Positions 30,520-39,094 are shown, counted from the stretch's first letter. The stretch is DNA of 64,000 bases from Candidatus Uhrbacteria bacterium (GCA_018664485.1 JABJOE010000005.1:30823-94822), one strand, 5' to 3'. Numbers and translations are program-made. Notes: generated by a model from the sequence alone, not told the origin.

Positions 30520-31959
30520 TTATCCTTTCGGTGGGATTCCAGGAGGCAATCCTACATTCGGGTTTGGACCTTTAGACGGAGCACCAACTGGAACTGGGTT
30601 TGGAGCAGGCGCACTGTGATTCTCCATATTTTTGAAACTTGCACGAGTCTTATCGAAAAACAAGCGAACAATCCCGGTTGGACCGTTACGATGTTTAGCG
30701 ATATGAAGCTCAGCAAGGTTCTTTTCTTCAGGCGTTAACTCATCTGGCTGATAGTTTCTGTCTGCCGCCTTACGATACAGGAAAAGCACAACATCCGCAT
30801 CCTGCTCAATTGACCCAGACTCACGAAGATGAGATAGCTTAGGAATTGCCGGTTTAATGGACTCAACAGCACGAGAGAGCTGTGCAAGCGCCAGTACTGG
30901 TACTTCGAGCTCACGACCGATCTGTTTAAGGCCTCGAGAGATCTCAGCAACTTCGTTTACACGGTTTTCACTATTTCGTGAGCGACCTTCCATGAGCTGT
31001 AGATAATCGATAACAATTAGCGACAGTCCATGCTCTGCTTTAAGTCGTCGAGCCTTAGCGCGAAGCGACATGATGTTTGCAACCGGAGTGTCGTCAATGT
31101 AAATAGGAGCCTCTGAGAGTGATGCCAGAGCCTCTCCAATGCGAGGGAAATCATCATCACGATCTGAAAGACGACCAGTACGGAGTTTCCAAAGGTCAAC
31201 GTTAGCCTCGGCACATATCAAACGATCCACAAGCTGCTCCTTTGCCATCTCGAGCGAGAAGAAACCGACTGGAGCATTCTGTCTAACTGAAACATTTCGA
31301 ATAATATCAAGGGCCAAACTAGTTTTTCCAACGGAAGGACGCGCAGCGAGAATAATAAGGTCTGCTTTTTGGAAGCCGGCGAGTAGATTGTCGAGTCCTT
31401 TGAATCCAGTTGCAATTCCACGAAGCTTTCCGCGTTCACGGTGAAGCTCGTCAATACGATCAAACGCTCCGGTCAAAACTGAGCGGATGGCAACGAACGT
31501 TTTCTGAATGAAACCTGACGACACATCAAAAAGTTTCTGCTCTGCGCTGTCGATGACCAAGTCAATGTCTTCATTTTCGTCGTATCCGAGTTCTGTAATT
31601 TCACTCGCAGCTTTCAACAGTTTTCGAAGTGTAGATTTTTTCTGAATGATTTGCGCGTAGTTTTTAATGTTTGCAGAAGTGGTTACGGTGTTTGCCAATT
31701 CCACAAGTTGCGCCCGTCCACCAACTCGAACAAGTTGCTTCTTTTCTTCAAGTCGGTTACCTACAGTTAGAAGATCAATCGGCTGATGACGCTCAAAGAG
31801 GTCCAGCATGATATCAAAAACGATGCGATGAGATTCCTTGTAGAAATCTTCAGCATGCACAACGTCGAGCACTTTCATCAACGATTCTTGATCAACAAGA
31901 ATAGCGCCAAGGAGCGACTCTTCCGCTTCAAGATTGTGTGGGGGGATTTTTACAGCCAT
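30520..31959 (-). CDS. dnaB: Replicative DNA helicase DnaB
   Basis: This hexameric helicase unwinds DNA ahead of the replication fork. The product of about 479 residues starts MAVKIPPHNLEAEESLLGAILVDQ. The N-terminal domain binds primase, and the RecA-like C-terminal domain has ILAARPSVGKTSLALDI (Walker A), SLEMAKEQLVDRLICAEANV, LIVIDYLQLMEG (Walker B), HLRESGSIEQDADVVLFLYR and the arginine-finger region KHRNGPTGIVRLFF. A proline-rich tail closes it. No intein is present. I prefer the start at 31959; the frame can be extended 9 residues to 31986. Confidence 0.96.
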   Translation of the reverse strand: MAVKIPPHNLEAEESLLGAILVDQESLMKVLDVVHAEDFYKESHRIVFDIMLDLFERHQPIDLLTVGNRLEEKKQLVRVGGRAQLVELANTVTTSANIKNYAQIIQKKSTLRKLLKAASEITELGYDENEDIDLVIDSAEQKLFDVSSGFIQKTFVAIRSVLTGAFDRIDELHRERGKLRGIATGFKGLDNLLAGFQKADLIILAARPSVGKTSLALDIIRNVSVRQNAPVGFFSLEMAKEQLVDRLICAEANVDLWKLRTGRLSDRDDDFPRIGEALASLSEAPIYIDDTPVANIMSLRAKARRLKAEHGLSLIVIDYLQLMEGRSRNSENRVNEVAEISRGLKQIGRELEVPVLALAQLSRAVESIKPAIPKLSHLRESGSIEQDADVVLFLYRKAADRNYQPDELTPEEKNLAELHIAKHRNGPTGIVRLFFDKTRASFKNMENHSAPAPNPVPVGAPSKGPNPNVGLPPGIPPKG

Positions 31960-32046
31960 AAATATATCTATCTTTGTCTGTGACATCTTGACTCAAAAGG
32001 TCGTTGCCGGCAAGTGTGTAGACTGGGGATCAACGGTGGACGTTCG

Positions 32047-32055
32047 TGTTATACT
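32047..32055 (+). promoter_or_regulatory. Extended -10 promoter of the permease gene
   Basis: TGTTATACT ends 11 bases before ATG 32066, predicting a start of transcription at about 32062 and a nearly leaderless mRNA. Confidence 0.6.
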
Positions 32056-32065
32056 TCTTGCATAT

Positions 32066-33202
32066 ATGAGGAAACGTACGCAAGCATTCGTCAGAAGCAC
32101 CCAGGCATTGATCGGATCCGTTATAGGGGTCGGAATTTTTGGTATTCCTTATGTTTTTGCTCAAGCCGGGGTAGGGATCGGTTTGATTTACTTGATTGTG
32201 CTAGGTGGTGTGAACTTGCTGATGCTCCTTGCATACGTAGATATTGTAGTAAACACAAACGGTCATCATCGATTAGTCGGAAATGTAAAGGAATATCTGG
32301 GAGATCATTGGGGGTGGTTGATGACGATAGCGCTCTTTTTCAGCTCATGGGGAGCGATGGTTGCGTACATTATCTTGGGTGGGGAGTTCCTTCATTCGAT
32401 TATCTATCCATTAACTGGAGGTACAGTTTTCCAGTTTCAAATTTTGTTTGCTGTAGTTTTTGGCTTTTTGTTGATCGGTGGCTTGAGTATGATTTCCCGC
32501 TTGGAAGTCGTATTTGTGTTCGCACTGCTCATCATGTTGGTACTCATTATGGTAGGCGCTTTGCCGCATGCTGATGTTTCCAATTTGTTGGAGTGGAATA
32601 CAGAGAGTGCATTCTTGCCGTTTGGAATTGTTCTGTTCGCGTTTGGAGGGTTGGCAGTGCTACCTGAAATGAAAGACATACTTGGAAAGAATAAAAGTTT
32701 ACTTAGACCATCTGTTGTTCTTGGGTTTGCGACGATCGCTCTTATGTATGCACTCTTTGCAACGATAGTAGTGTCTGTTACAGGTGCCGCTACAACACAG
32801 GAGGCAATTCTAGGTTTGGGAGAGGTGATTGGTGATTGGGCTGTCACACTTGGTTCATTAATTGGGTTTGTAGCTGTAGGAACAAGCTTCTTGATTTTGG
32901 GTGTTCAGATCATGAATAGTTTTATGTATGACTATAAACGTCGATACATGCTGTCATGGGCTTTTGCCGGTGGTGTGCCGGTCGTCGTGTTCTTGCTGGG
33001 TGCACGGGACTTTATTGATGTTATCGGATTTACCGGTGGAGTGCTCGCGTCACTCGTTGGGCTGATTACGATCCGAATGTATTTAAAAGCGAAAGTTCAT
33101 GCATGCACCCCAAAACGTTGTTTGGCTATTCCTAGCTGGGCAATGTATTTGGCGAGTTTGATTTTGTTTGCCGGGATGATCGCTACGATCGTCGGGCTTT
33201 AG
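32066..33202 (+). CDS. Aromatic amino acid permease-like transporter
   Basis: The 378-residue protein has about 10-11 membrane helices. The first contains the unwound glycine-rich segment ALIGSVIGVGIFGIPYVFAQAG, typical of the hydroxy/aromatic amino acid permease and related APC-superfamily carriers. Further landmarks are PFGIVLFAFGGLAVLPEMKDILG (helix 6 region) and ISRLEVVFVFALLIMLVLIMVG. It probably brings in an amino acid such as tyrosine or tryptophan; the substrate cannot be assigned. ATG 32066 is chosen over the long frame back to 31934, which would run through the divergent dnaB start and the promoter. Confidence 0.85.
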   Translation: MRKRTQAFVRSTQALIGSVIGVGIFGIPYVFAQAGVGIGLIYLIVLGGVNLLMLLAYVDIVVNTNGHHRLVGNVKEYLGDHWGWLMTIALFFSSWGAMVAYIILGGEFLHSIIYPLTGGTVFQFQILFAVVFGFLLIGGLSMISRLEVVFVFALLIMLVLIMVGALPHADVSNLLEWNTESAFLPFGIVLFAFGGLAVLPEMKDILGKNKSLLRPSVVLGFATIALMYALFATIVVSVTGAATTQEAILGLGEVIGDWAVTLGSLIGFVAVGTSFLILGVQIMNSFMYDYKRRYMLSWAFAGGVPVVVFLLGARDFIDVIGFTGGVLASLVGLITIRMYLKAKVHACTPKRCLAIPSWAMYLASLILFAGMIATIVGL

Positions 33203-33248
33203 AGGATGATTTTAATGGCTGAATATAAATATACTACGCTTACTATTT

Positions 33249-33273
33249 TGGCCTGAAATAAGGCTTTTTTTGT
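33249..33273 (+). terminator. Terminator of the permease gene
   Basis: GGCCT-GAAAT-AAGGCT followed by seven T bases forms a short stem with a strong T tract. Confidence 0.75.
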
Positions 33274-33292
33274 TTATTCTAGTCACTTGCTA

Positions 33293-33321
33293 TTGACAAA
33301 AGTGCTAATATAGGCTATAGT
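33293..33321 (+). promoter_or_regulatory. Strong promoter of the candidate structured RNA
   Basis: A perfect TTGACA at 33293-33298, a 17-base spacer and TATAGT at 33316-33321 form the promoter. The first 16 bases, TTGACAAAAGTGCTAA, are identical to the promoter of the six-gene operon (minus strand, 42464-42449). Confidence 0.8.
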
Positions 33322-33327
33322 CTTTTT

Positions 33328-33840
33328 ATCAGAATCAGAAAAGAGACATAAACTTCTAGGACACTGGTTGCGAATCAATACATGGTTCTCGAGCATCGTT
33401 CTAGAAGAAGGAGTCTGGCAACATATAAGGTTTGCCACCTATACACCCCAACTGTGGCTGTGCCAGATGGAGCACACGCTAAACCTGCTGACCTGTTTAA
33501 GCTGTCCGCTGTACGACCCCGAGGTCGTCGACTGTAAGATACGATCCCTTCGGGATTCGTAAGTAGGATGCGCCCCTTGGGAGCGCAAAAGCAGAGTAAG
33601 CTCGCTAGTCAATATTGATAAGTATCCGGGTGAGCGGAGTTATCATGGACTGGTAGATGCACCCTGAAGAAGGGTTTCTCACCACACGCGGGCCACTTGC
33701 CCAATCTGTTGACGAATACGACGAAAATTAGCCTTGGCGATGGCTCTGTTCTTAAGTGAGCGGGGTCATCGCCCCACGTCTCCTTGTGGGGACGTTCACG
33801 TAGTATGCGGCGCCTTCTCATTTGGGGGCGTCGCGTTTAT
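33328..33840 (+). ncRNA. Candidate large structured non-coding RNA, about 510 nt
   Basis: A consensus promoter, no convincing ORF and a strong terminator bound this GC-rich stretch. Many hairpins are visible. CTTCTAGGAC pairs with GTTCTAGAAG (33354-33405). Others are TGGCAA...TTGCCA (33416-33437), ACGACC-CCGA-GGTCGT (33513-33528), ACGATCCC-TTC-GGGATTCGT (33541-33560), TGCGC...GCGCA (33569-33587), TGATAA...TTATCA, ACCCT-GAAGA-AGGGT (33661-33675), CGGGG-TCATC-GCCCC (33761-33775) and CGTCTCC-TTGT-GGGGACG (33777-33794). It does not show the conserved cores of RNase P RNA, tmRNA or SRP RNA. A 51-codon ORF (33382-33537, ATG start, no ribosome site) is the main alternative reading. The type of RNA is unknown. 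Confidence 0.55.
33807..33840 (+). terminator. Terminator of the structured RNA
   Basis: GCGGCGCCTT pairs with GGGGGCGTCGC over about 10 bp with G-T pairs, and TTTATTTTTG follows. Confidence 0.75.
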
Positions 33841-33897
33841 TTTTGTACGGTAATATGTAGCTACGATCATCGGGCTTTAAAAATCGCGAGTAAACAA

Positions 33898-33927
33898 AAA
33901 AAAGTCATTTCTGACTTCTTTTTTATA
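33898..33927. terminator. Bidirectional terminator after folD
   Basis: AAAAAAGTCA-TTTC-TGACTTCTTTTTT is a hairpin with A and T runs on either side. It can end the minus-strand glyA-folD transcript and stop read-through on the plus strand. Confidence 0.8.
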
Positions 33928-33932
33928 TAAAA

Positions 33933-34769
33933 CTATATTTTGTTTTTCTGCATTCCGTATGCCCGCACAACGTTCATGAGTAGGTACGCCACTGTAAGCG
34001 GCCCAACTCCTCCGGGAACAGGTGTGACAAACGCTGCTTTCTCGCGCGCAGGTCGATCGACGTCACCAACAGTTTTATCACCAACTTTATTTGTTCCAAC
34101 GTCAATTATGATTGCACCGTCTTTGATCATGTCTTTCTTTATAAACCCAGCACGACCAACAGCGATGACTATGATATCAGACACGCGTGTCTTTGCTGCA
34201 AGTGCGCCAGACTCAGGCGAGAAAAACTGTGCGTCAATATCTTGTTCTGCAAGTAATGCCATTAGCGGTTCGACAAACACTTCGTTGTTTGCAATGACAG
34301 TTGCCGTCTTCTGCTTAAGCGGCTGGTTACTTGCTTGAATCAATCGCATGATACTGAGAGCCACAGGAGGGAAGAGTGACGGTTCACCTTGCGAACGAAG
34401 CTCACGGTTGTGTGGGTGGAAGCCGTCTATATCTTTTGTAGGGTCAATTGCTGCGATCACTGCATCTTCATCTTGCGTTGGAAGCGGAAGCTGTACAAGG
34501 ATTCCGTGTATGTCATCTCGCACGTTGAGCGCTTCCACAATCGCGACAAGCTCCTTAGTACTCGTACCAGCAGGAGGCGTAATTTTTTCAAAGTAAATCC
34601 CAGCTTCTTTTGAAGCTTCTTCTTTGAGCCGAACATATAGGTGCGACGCTGCATCATCTCCTACCAAAATAGCTGCCATCCCAGGCGGGTGGTCGAGTTT
34701 TGCTATTCGCTTTTTCGCCTTCTCACGAATAGACGCTGCAAGTTGTTTTCCTTTGAGCAATTCAGCCAT
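33933..34769 (-). CDS. folD: FolD-type methylenetetrahydrofolate dehydrogenase/cyclohydrolase, atypical
   Basis: FolD oxidises methylene-THF and hydrolyses methenyl-THF to supply one-carbon units. The 278-residue protein keeps the YxxxK catalytic pair (Y45VRLK49), VQLPLP, DPTKDIDGFHPHN and the signature TPVPGGVGPLTVAYLLMNV. Two other hallmarks are missing. The PCTPxG motif reads FPPVALSIM (about 133-141), and the NADP-binding GRSxxVGxP motif reads ANNEVFVEPLM (about 160-170). The second strand, IVIAVGRAGFI, is preserved. The enzyme may therefore have altered cofactor use or have lost the dehydrogenase step. It lies 20 bases after glyA, so the two form a one-carbon operon. Confidence 0.88.
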   Translation of the reverse strand: MAELLKGKQLAASIREKAKKRIAKLDHPPGMAAILVGDDAASHLYVRLKEEASKEAGIYFEKITPPAGTSTKELVAIVEALNVRDDIHGILVQLPLPTQDEDAVIAAIDPTKDIDGFHPHNRELRSQGEPSLFPPVALSIMRLIQASNQPLKQKTATVIANNEVFVEPLMALLAEQDIDAQFFSPESGALAAKTRVSDIIVIAVGRAGFIKKDMIKDGAIIIDVGTNKVGDKTVGDVDRPAREKAAFVTPVPGGVGPLTVAYLLMNVVRAYGMQKNKI

Positions 34770-34789
34770 ATCGCGGGAAGAATAGCCGT

Positions 34790-36067
34790 TTATTGCTGTG
34801 TTGTCAATGGAAACTGGTCCGCGAGCTCTTCTACTTCGCGTCGTATTGAAGTTAGTTCATCTGGTTTATCTTTGTTTGTGATAGCGCGATCAATCCAGCC
34901 TGCAATGAGTTTCATGTCATCTTCTTTCATACCGCGAGTCGTAAGTGCCGGTGTTCCCATACGTACTCCTGATGGATCAAAAGGTCTACGTGGATCATGT
35001 GGAACTGTATTTTTGTTTACAGTAATACCAACGGCACCTAGCGCATCTTCTGCCTGCTTACCTGTCACTTCTTTATTTGTAAGATCCAGAAGTAGTAGAT
35101 GAGTTTTAGTTCCTCCGGTTACAAGATCAAAACCTTTTTCAAGTAAATGATCTGCAAGTACTCCGGCATTTTTCACAACTTGCTGTGCGTAAGTTTTAAA
35201 CTCTGGCTGCATCGCTTCCTTTAGTGCTACGGCGATAGCGGCTGTTTGGTGATTGTGTGGACCACCCTGAAGACCAGGGATAATTGCCCGATCAATAAGG
35301 GTTGGAATATTCTCGGCGGTTCTCTCTACCTTTTTAAGAGGAGTTGATGGATTTCCGTTTGCAAGAATCATCGCACCACGAGGCCCGCGAAGAGTTTTAT
35401 GTGTAGTAGTTGTAACGACGTCAGCGATTCCAACTGGGTTTGGATGCTCTCCACCTGCAACTAGCCCCGCAACGTGGCTCATGTCTGCAAGTAAGAACGC
35501 TCCAACTTCGTCGGCAATCTCTCGGTACGCGGCCCAATCATATTGCTGTGCATATGCAGATCCACCGGTAACAATAAGCTTTGGACGATGTTCAAGAGCT
35601 AGCTCACGCATTTGATCCAAGTCGATAAAACCATCTTTACGACATCCGTACTGAACACTGTTGTAGTAGGTTCCAGAAAAGTTTACTTTCAAACCATGCG
35701 TCATGTGACCTCCATGGAAAAGTTTCAGTCCCATCATTGTGTCTCCCGGCTCAAGAAGTGCGAAGTACACGGCGATGTTTGCAGGGCATCCTGAATGAGG
35801 TTGGACGTTAGCGTGACTTGCACCGAAAAGTTTCTTTGCGCGATCGCGCGCAATATTCTCAACAGCATCAACGTTGTCGCATCCGCCGTAGTAGCGCATT
35901 CCCGGATATCCTTCTGAGTACTTGTCTGTAAGCCGGCTTCCAAGAGCTTCAAGTACTGCCTGTGAAGTATGGTTTTCAGACGGGATCATTTCCAGTCCTT
36001 CTTTTTGTCGTGCTACTTCTTTGGCTACGAGGTCTGCGATTTCTGGATCGTATGATTGTAATGACAT
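34790..36067 (-). CDS. glyA: Serine hydroxymethyltransferase
   Basis: This PLP enzyme converts serine and THF to glycine and methylene-THF, the substrate of FolD. The 425-residue protein starts with the typical LVAKEVARQKEGLEMIPSENHTSQAVLEALGS and YPGMRYYGGCDNVDAVE. It has SHANVQPHSGCPANIAVYFALLEPGDTMMG, DMSHVAGLVAGGEHPNPV and the PLP lysine motif VVTTTTHKTLRGPRGAMILA. It ends with GITVNKNTVPHDPRRPFDPSGVRMGTPALTTRG. All motifs are normal. It is the first gene of the glyA-folD operon. Confidence 0.97.
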   Translation of the reverse strand: MSLQSYDPEIADLVAKEVARQKEGLEMIPSENHTSQAVLEALGSRLTDKYSEGYPGMRYYGGCDNVDAVENIARDRAKKLFGASHANVQPHSGCPANIAVYFALLEPGDTMMGLKLFHGGHMTHGLKVNFSGTYYNSVQYGCRKDGFIDLDQMRELALEHRPKLIVTGGSAYAQQYDWAAYREIADEVGAFLLADMSHVAGLVAGGEHPNPVGIADVVTTTTHKTLRGPRGAMILANGNPSTPLKKVERTAENIPTLIDRAIIPGLQGGPHNHQTAAIAVALKEAMQPEFKTYAQQVVKNAGVLADHLLEKGFDLVTGGTKTHLLLLDLTNKEVTGKQAEDALGAVGITVNKNTVPHDPRRPFDPSGVRMGTPALTTRGMKEDDMKLIAGWIDRAITNKDKPDELTSIRREVEELADQFPLTTQQ

Positions 36068-36234
36068 AAATTTTTGCTAAAAATGAAAAACAGAGAGCTC
36101 ATCCTCAGTCCTTGCGAACGAAAAATGAAAAGTTCCAGTTCCCGCTAATTTGTTGGATCTCTTAGCATACGAATATAGTAGCGCATTACCTCCGATTCAA
36201 ACAGTGTATAAATAATGACCGATCTGTTAAAAAA

Positions 36235-36243
36235 TGGTACATT
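36235..36243 (+). promoter_or_regulatory. Extended -10 promoter of murC
   Basis: TGGTACATT ends 9 bases before ATG 36253, predicting a transcript that begins about 3 bases before the start codon. Confidence 0.55.
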
Positions 36244-36252
36244 TTCGTCAAT

Positions 36253-37575
36253 ATGATGCAATCAAAGAACGTACATATCGTGGGAATTGGGGGTATTGGA
36301 ACCTCTGCTGTGGCAAAGTTGTTTTTGTCGCGTGGGGCGTCTGTTTCAGGGTCCGATATGCATGAAAGCGAGCTGATCACTGACCTTCGTGGCCGCGGCG
36401 TTGATGTTCTCATAGGGCATTACCCGGCAAATATTCCAGAGGGTTGTGATTTAGTTGTGTACACTCGTGCTGTCGTTGAGGCGAACGTTGAGCGGCAGGC
36501 GGCCGTAGAGCGCGGAATCAAACAACTATCGTACCCAGAATTTCTCGGAATACTCGCTAAAGATTACAAAACGATTGCGGTGAGCGGAACGAACGGTAAA
36601 AGTACAACAACGGCGATGATTGCAGCGACGTTGATCGAAGCTGGTTATGATCCGACTGTCATCGTTGGAACAAAAGTTCCGGGTTGGTCTGATGGTAACT
36701 TACGAGTTGGGAAGGGTGAGTGGTTGGTGCTCGAGGCATGTGAGTACATGGCGAGCATGCTCGAAATTCATCCGAACACGGCGGTCATTACAAATATTCA
36801 AGAAGATCATTTAGACTTTTATAAAGACATCGATCATATTCGTGAGACTTTTCAGAAGTGGATTGATTGCCGCGAAACTTGTGCGCAGGTTGTGATAAAC
36901 CGTGATGATGCTGAGTCTCAAAAGTTAAAGTCAAAGTATGTTTCTTCATTCGGAGTTGATGGGCGGAAAGTAGGTGATAAAAAACAGACCTTCGATGTAG
37001 TTGGCGTTGAGGTTGAGCTTGCGATTCCGGGTGAGTTCAATGCACAGAATGCTGCTGCCGCTTTGACGGCCGCGCATATCGTTGGGGTGCCAGACGAAGC
37101 TGCAGTGAAAGCGCTCGGGGAATTCAAAGGAACGTGGCGTCGATTTGAACATGTTGGAATGTGGAAAGAGGCGGATATATTTTCTGACTATGCTCATCAT
37201 CCGTCAGGTGTAGCTGGATCTATTGAGGCGTTTCGCGAGTTCTATCCTGATCGAAGACTGATCGTAGTATTCCAACCTCATCAGCATTCTCGTACTCATG
37301 AAATGTTTGATAAATTTGTTGAGTCATTTGATGGGGCTGATATTTTGGTACTGTCTGAGATTTACGAAGTTACCGGCCGAACAGAAGAAAAGTTTGAATC
37401 TTCAAAGGATTTGGCTGACCAGGTGCGTAACCGTGGGCGCAACGGTAAGGTTTTGTATGCAAAAGATTTGGGAGAGGCGGAAGATCATCTCCGTTACGCT
37501 GTGCAGAAAGATGACGTAATAGTTTGCATGGGAGCAGGTTCGATTGATTCAATAGCTCGTAAGATCGCAGAATAG
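36253..37575 (+). CDS. murC: UDP-N-acetylmuramate-L-alanine ligase
   Basis: MurC adds L-alanine to UDP-MurNAc in cytoplasmic peptidoglycan precursor synthesis. The 440-residue protein opens with a Rossmann fold (VHIVGIGGIGTSAVAKLFLSRGASVSGSDMHES). The ATP-binding ligase core follows (IAVSGTNGKSTTTAMIAATL, TNIQEDHLDFYKDIDHI, INRDDAE), with IPGEFNAQNAAAALTAAHIVG and WRRFEHVG...DYAHHPSGVAGSIEAFREFYPDRRLIVVFQPHQHSRTHEM in the C-terminal half. Tandem ATG codons start it; the first is favoured by the promoter. The next gene starts one base after its stop, so they form an operon that ends with murB. Confidence 0.96.
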   Translation: MMQSKNVHIVGIGGIGTSAVAKLFLSRGASVSGSDMHESELITDLRGRGVDVLIGHYPANIPEGCDLVVYTRAVVEANVERQAAVERGIKQLSYPEFLGILAKDYKTIAVSGTNGKSTTTAMIAATLIEAGYDPTVIVGTKVPGWSDGNLRVGKGEWLVLEACEYMASMLEIHPNTAVITNIQEDHLDFYKDIDHIRETFQKWIDCRETCAQVVINRDDAESQKLKSKYVSSFGVDGRKVGDKKQTFDVVGVEVELAIPGEFNAQNAAAALTAAHIVGVPDEAAVKALGEFKGTWRRFEHVGMWKEADIFSDYAHHPSGVAGSIEAFREFYPDRRLIVVFQPHQHSRTHEMFDKFVESFDGADILVLSEIYEVTGRTEEKFESSKDLADQVRNRGRNGKVLYAKDLGEAEDHLRYAVQKDDVIVCMGAGSIDSIARKIAE

Positions 37576-37576
37576 T

Positions 37577-37960
37577 ATGAAAAGGAATCGAGGATGGGAA
37601 CTTCTCTATAAGAGTGAACGTTACGGAATGTGGTTTGCTTTTTTCGCTACTGGTGCTCTTATATTCAGCACTATGTTTGTATACAGCGAAGTACTTGTTA
37701 ATATTTTGCCTGATTGGTTCCATGAACCATTTATGAGGGATAAACGGGGGAATGATGTTGATCTGATTTCTATCATTGCTTTGTTAGTAGTTATCCCTGC
37801 TTATATTTCGGTTCAAAAGATCAGAGACAAGAAAGTAGAGGGAAAAAACAAAAGTGGAAAAACCATTGACGGTGATGGCTACACGATTGCTGCATTAAGT
37901 TTATCAGCCCTGTATCTATTCATTTATTTAATCTGGTACGTTATAGAACTCTATGGATAG
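37577..37960 (+). CDS. Hypothetical membrane protein between murC and murB, 127 aa
   Basis: The protein has three hydrophobic segments: MWFAFFATGALIFSTMFVYSEVLV, LISIIALLVVIPAYISV and IAALSLSALYLFIYLIWYVI. A charged loop between the second and third contains KIRDKKVEGKNKSGKTIDGDG. No family is recognised. It starts one base after the murC stop and overlaps the start of a short murC-like remnant, so it sits between two copies of the murC 3' end and was probably trapped there by a duplication. Confidence 0.6.
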   Translation: MKRNRGWELLYKSERYGMWFAFFATGALIFSTMFVYSEVLVNILPDWFHEPFMRDKRGNDVDLISIIALLVVIPAYISVQKIRDKKVEGKNKSGKTIDGDGYTIAALSLSALYLFIYLIWYVIELYG

Positions 37961-38069
37961 TATTGGCAAACAATTAAAAACGAACTTTCGAGCTCGACTA
38001 CTTGAAGGCGATATTATTGTTTGTATGTGTGCTGGATCAATTGATTCACTAGCACGAAAGTTAGTATGA
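37953..38069 (+). pseudogene. Remnant of a second murC 3' end
   Basis: A 38-codon ORF ends in EGDIIVCMCAGSIDSLARKLV. The true MurC ends in KDDVIVCMGAGSIDSIARKIAE, so the last 20 residues match at most positions. The first 16 codons do not match MurC. It overlaps the upstream gene and couples by ATGA to the next one. It is best explained as the trace of a tandem duplication of the murC end; a small genuine gene of the same origin cannot be excluded. Confidence 0.6.
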
Positions 38070-39094
38070 AAAATCCAGAGAGTGAAAAAGCTGGAATGTG
38101 TAGTCATGGTAACTTTTCGGATAGCTGTGTTAAGTGTCGAGAAGTGATTATAGAAAAGCATGATCAGTTGGATAATGAGGGTGTTTACGTAATTCACGGT
38201 CAAGAATCTGGCGCTGTAGCATTCGGTTCTATCCATACAAATAACCCTGAAAGCATCACTATCGCAAAGCTTAAAGACTCATTAAATGAATATGAGCAGT
38301 CTGTAGAGCGTGCTGAGATTTCGTTGATGGTTGAAGGGATGCACGGGCAGGAAGGTCAGCTAGACGTTGAAAAGCTTATGGAGGGAGTGTCAACGCTTGG
38401 AGAATCCGTTAAGCGGCATGGCGAATCTGGCGTTTTATTCTGGTACGCAAAACAGGCGCTAGATAAAGGTGAGACTGTCAAAATTACATCTCCAGAAAGA
38501 CCTGAAGATGATATCGTAACCGTGTTACATAAAGAGGGTTTTGCCGCTGAGGATATTGCTACGTATCTTTCGCTTCGTGCGCTTACAAGTAGCGTGGGGA
38601 GAGGGGTTAAAAGAGATGAACCAATGGCTTTGTTAAAACAGAAATTTGCTCGTGAGGCTTATCATATTGATCAACTGACTGGAGCTGGATGGATTGAGGA
38701 TGTGCGTACGGAGGCGGAGCTTAAGGAGATGGTTGATAAAGATCCAGGTGCTCTTAGCGCTTATGTAGAGTTGGTGGGTGCCCAGTTTTTAAGCAGGTTA
38801 AATGCGCGGGTGATGGAATTGGGGTCTAAAATGGGTATTTCTACGACTGTTGAATCTCTTTTTTCGGGAGATTTGCAAAACGTTTCCATTGATGATGTAA
38901 ATGAATTGTCTGATCCGTTAGATTTTTCTGGGCGTGATACGCCGGTAAATAAAGTTTCTGGTCGATGGAATGCGTTGCGTGACGAATATCTATTATCTTC
39001 GATACAGGAATCTATTGCGCAAGGAGAGAAGCCATTTGTAGTTTTTGGAGCCTCACATGTAATTGTTCTTGAAGATTCGCTAAAGGGATTATGA
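38066..39094 (+). CDS. TraB/GumN (TIKI-fold)-like hypothetical protein, 342 aa
   Basis: Near the N-terminus is a possible zinc ribbon (MCSHGNFSDSCVKCRE). The central part starts with VAFGSIHTNNPESITIAKLKDSLNEYEQSVERAEISLMVEG. The end reads ALRDEYLLSSIQESIAQGEKPFVVFGASHVIVLEDSLKGL. A GxxH strand near the start and a GASHV strand at the end, with glutamates between, is the pattern of the TraB/GumN/TIKI and ChaN-like superfamily of metal-dependent peptidase-like folds. The assignment is tentative. It is coupled by ATGA overlaps to the murC remnant upstream and to murB downstream, so it belongs to the cell-wall operon. Confidence 0.5.
   Translation: MKNPESEKAGMCSHGNFSDSCVKCREVIIEKHDQLDNEGVYVIHGQESGAVAFGSIHTNNPESITIAKLKDSLNEYEQSVERAEISLMVEGMHGQEGQLDVEKLMEGVSTLGESVKRHGESGVLFWYAKQALDKGETVKITSPERPEDDIVTVLHKEGFAAEDIATYLSLRALTSSVGRGVKRDEPMALLKQKFAREAYHIDQLTGAGWIEDVRTEAELKEMVDKDPGALSAYVELVGAQFLSRLNARVMELGSKMGISTTVESLFSGDLQNVSIDDVNELSDPLDFSGRDTPVNKVSGRWNALRDEYLLSSIQESIAQGEKPFVVFGASHVIVLEDSLKGL

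Noticed and set aside
33368..33562. 64-codon ORF inside the candidate structured RNA
   Set aside because: It begins at TTG without a ribosome site, overlaps strong hairpins and a competing 51-codon ORF, and shows no recognisable protein pattern.
33609..33821. Minus-strand 70-codon ORF over the same RNA
   Set aside because: It runs against the promoter and terminator orientation, is made of arginine-rich sequence dictated by hairpins, and has no ribosome site.
33328..33840. RNase P RNA, tmRNA or SRP RNA identity for the structured RNA
   Set aside because: I looked for the GAGGAAAGUC and ACAGA cores of RNase P, the tRNA-like ends of tmRNA and the SRP core, and found none by eye. A covariance search would settle it.
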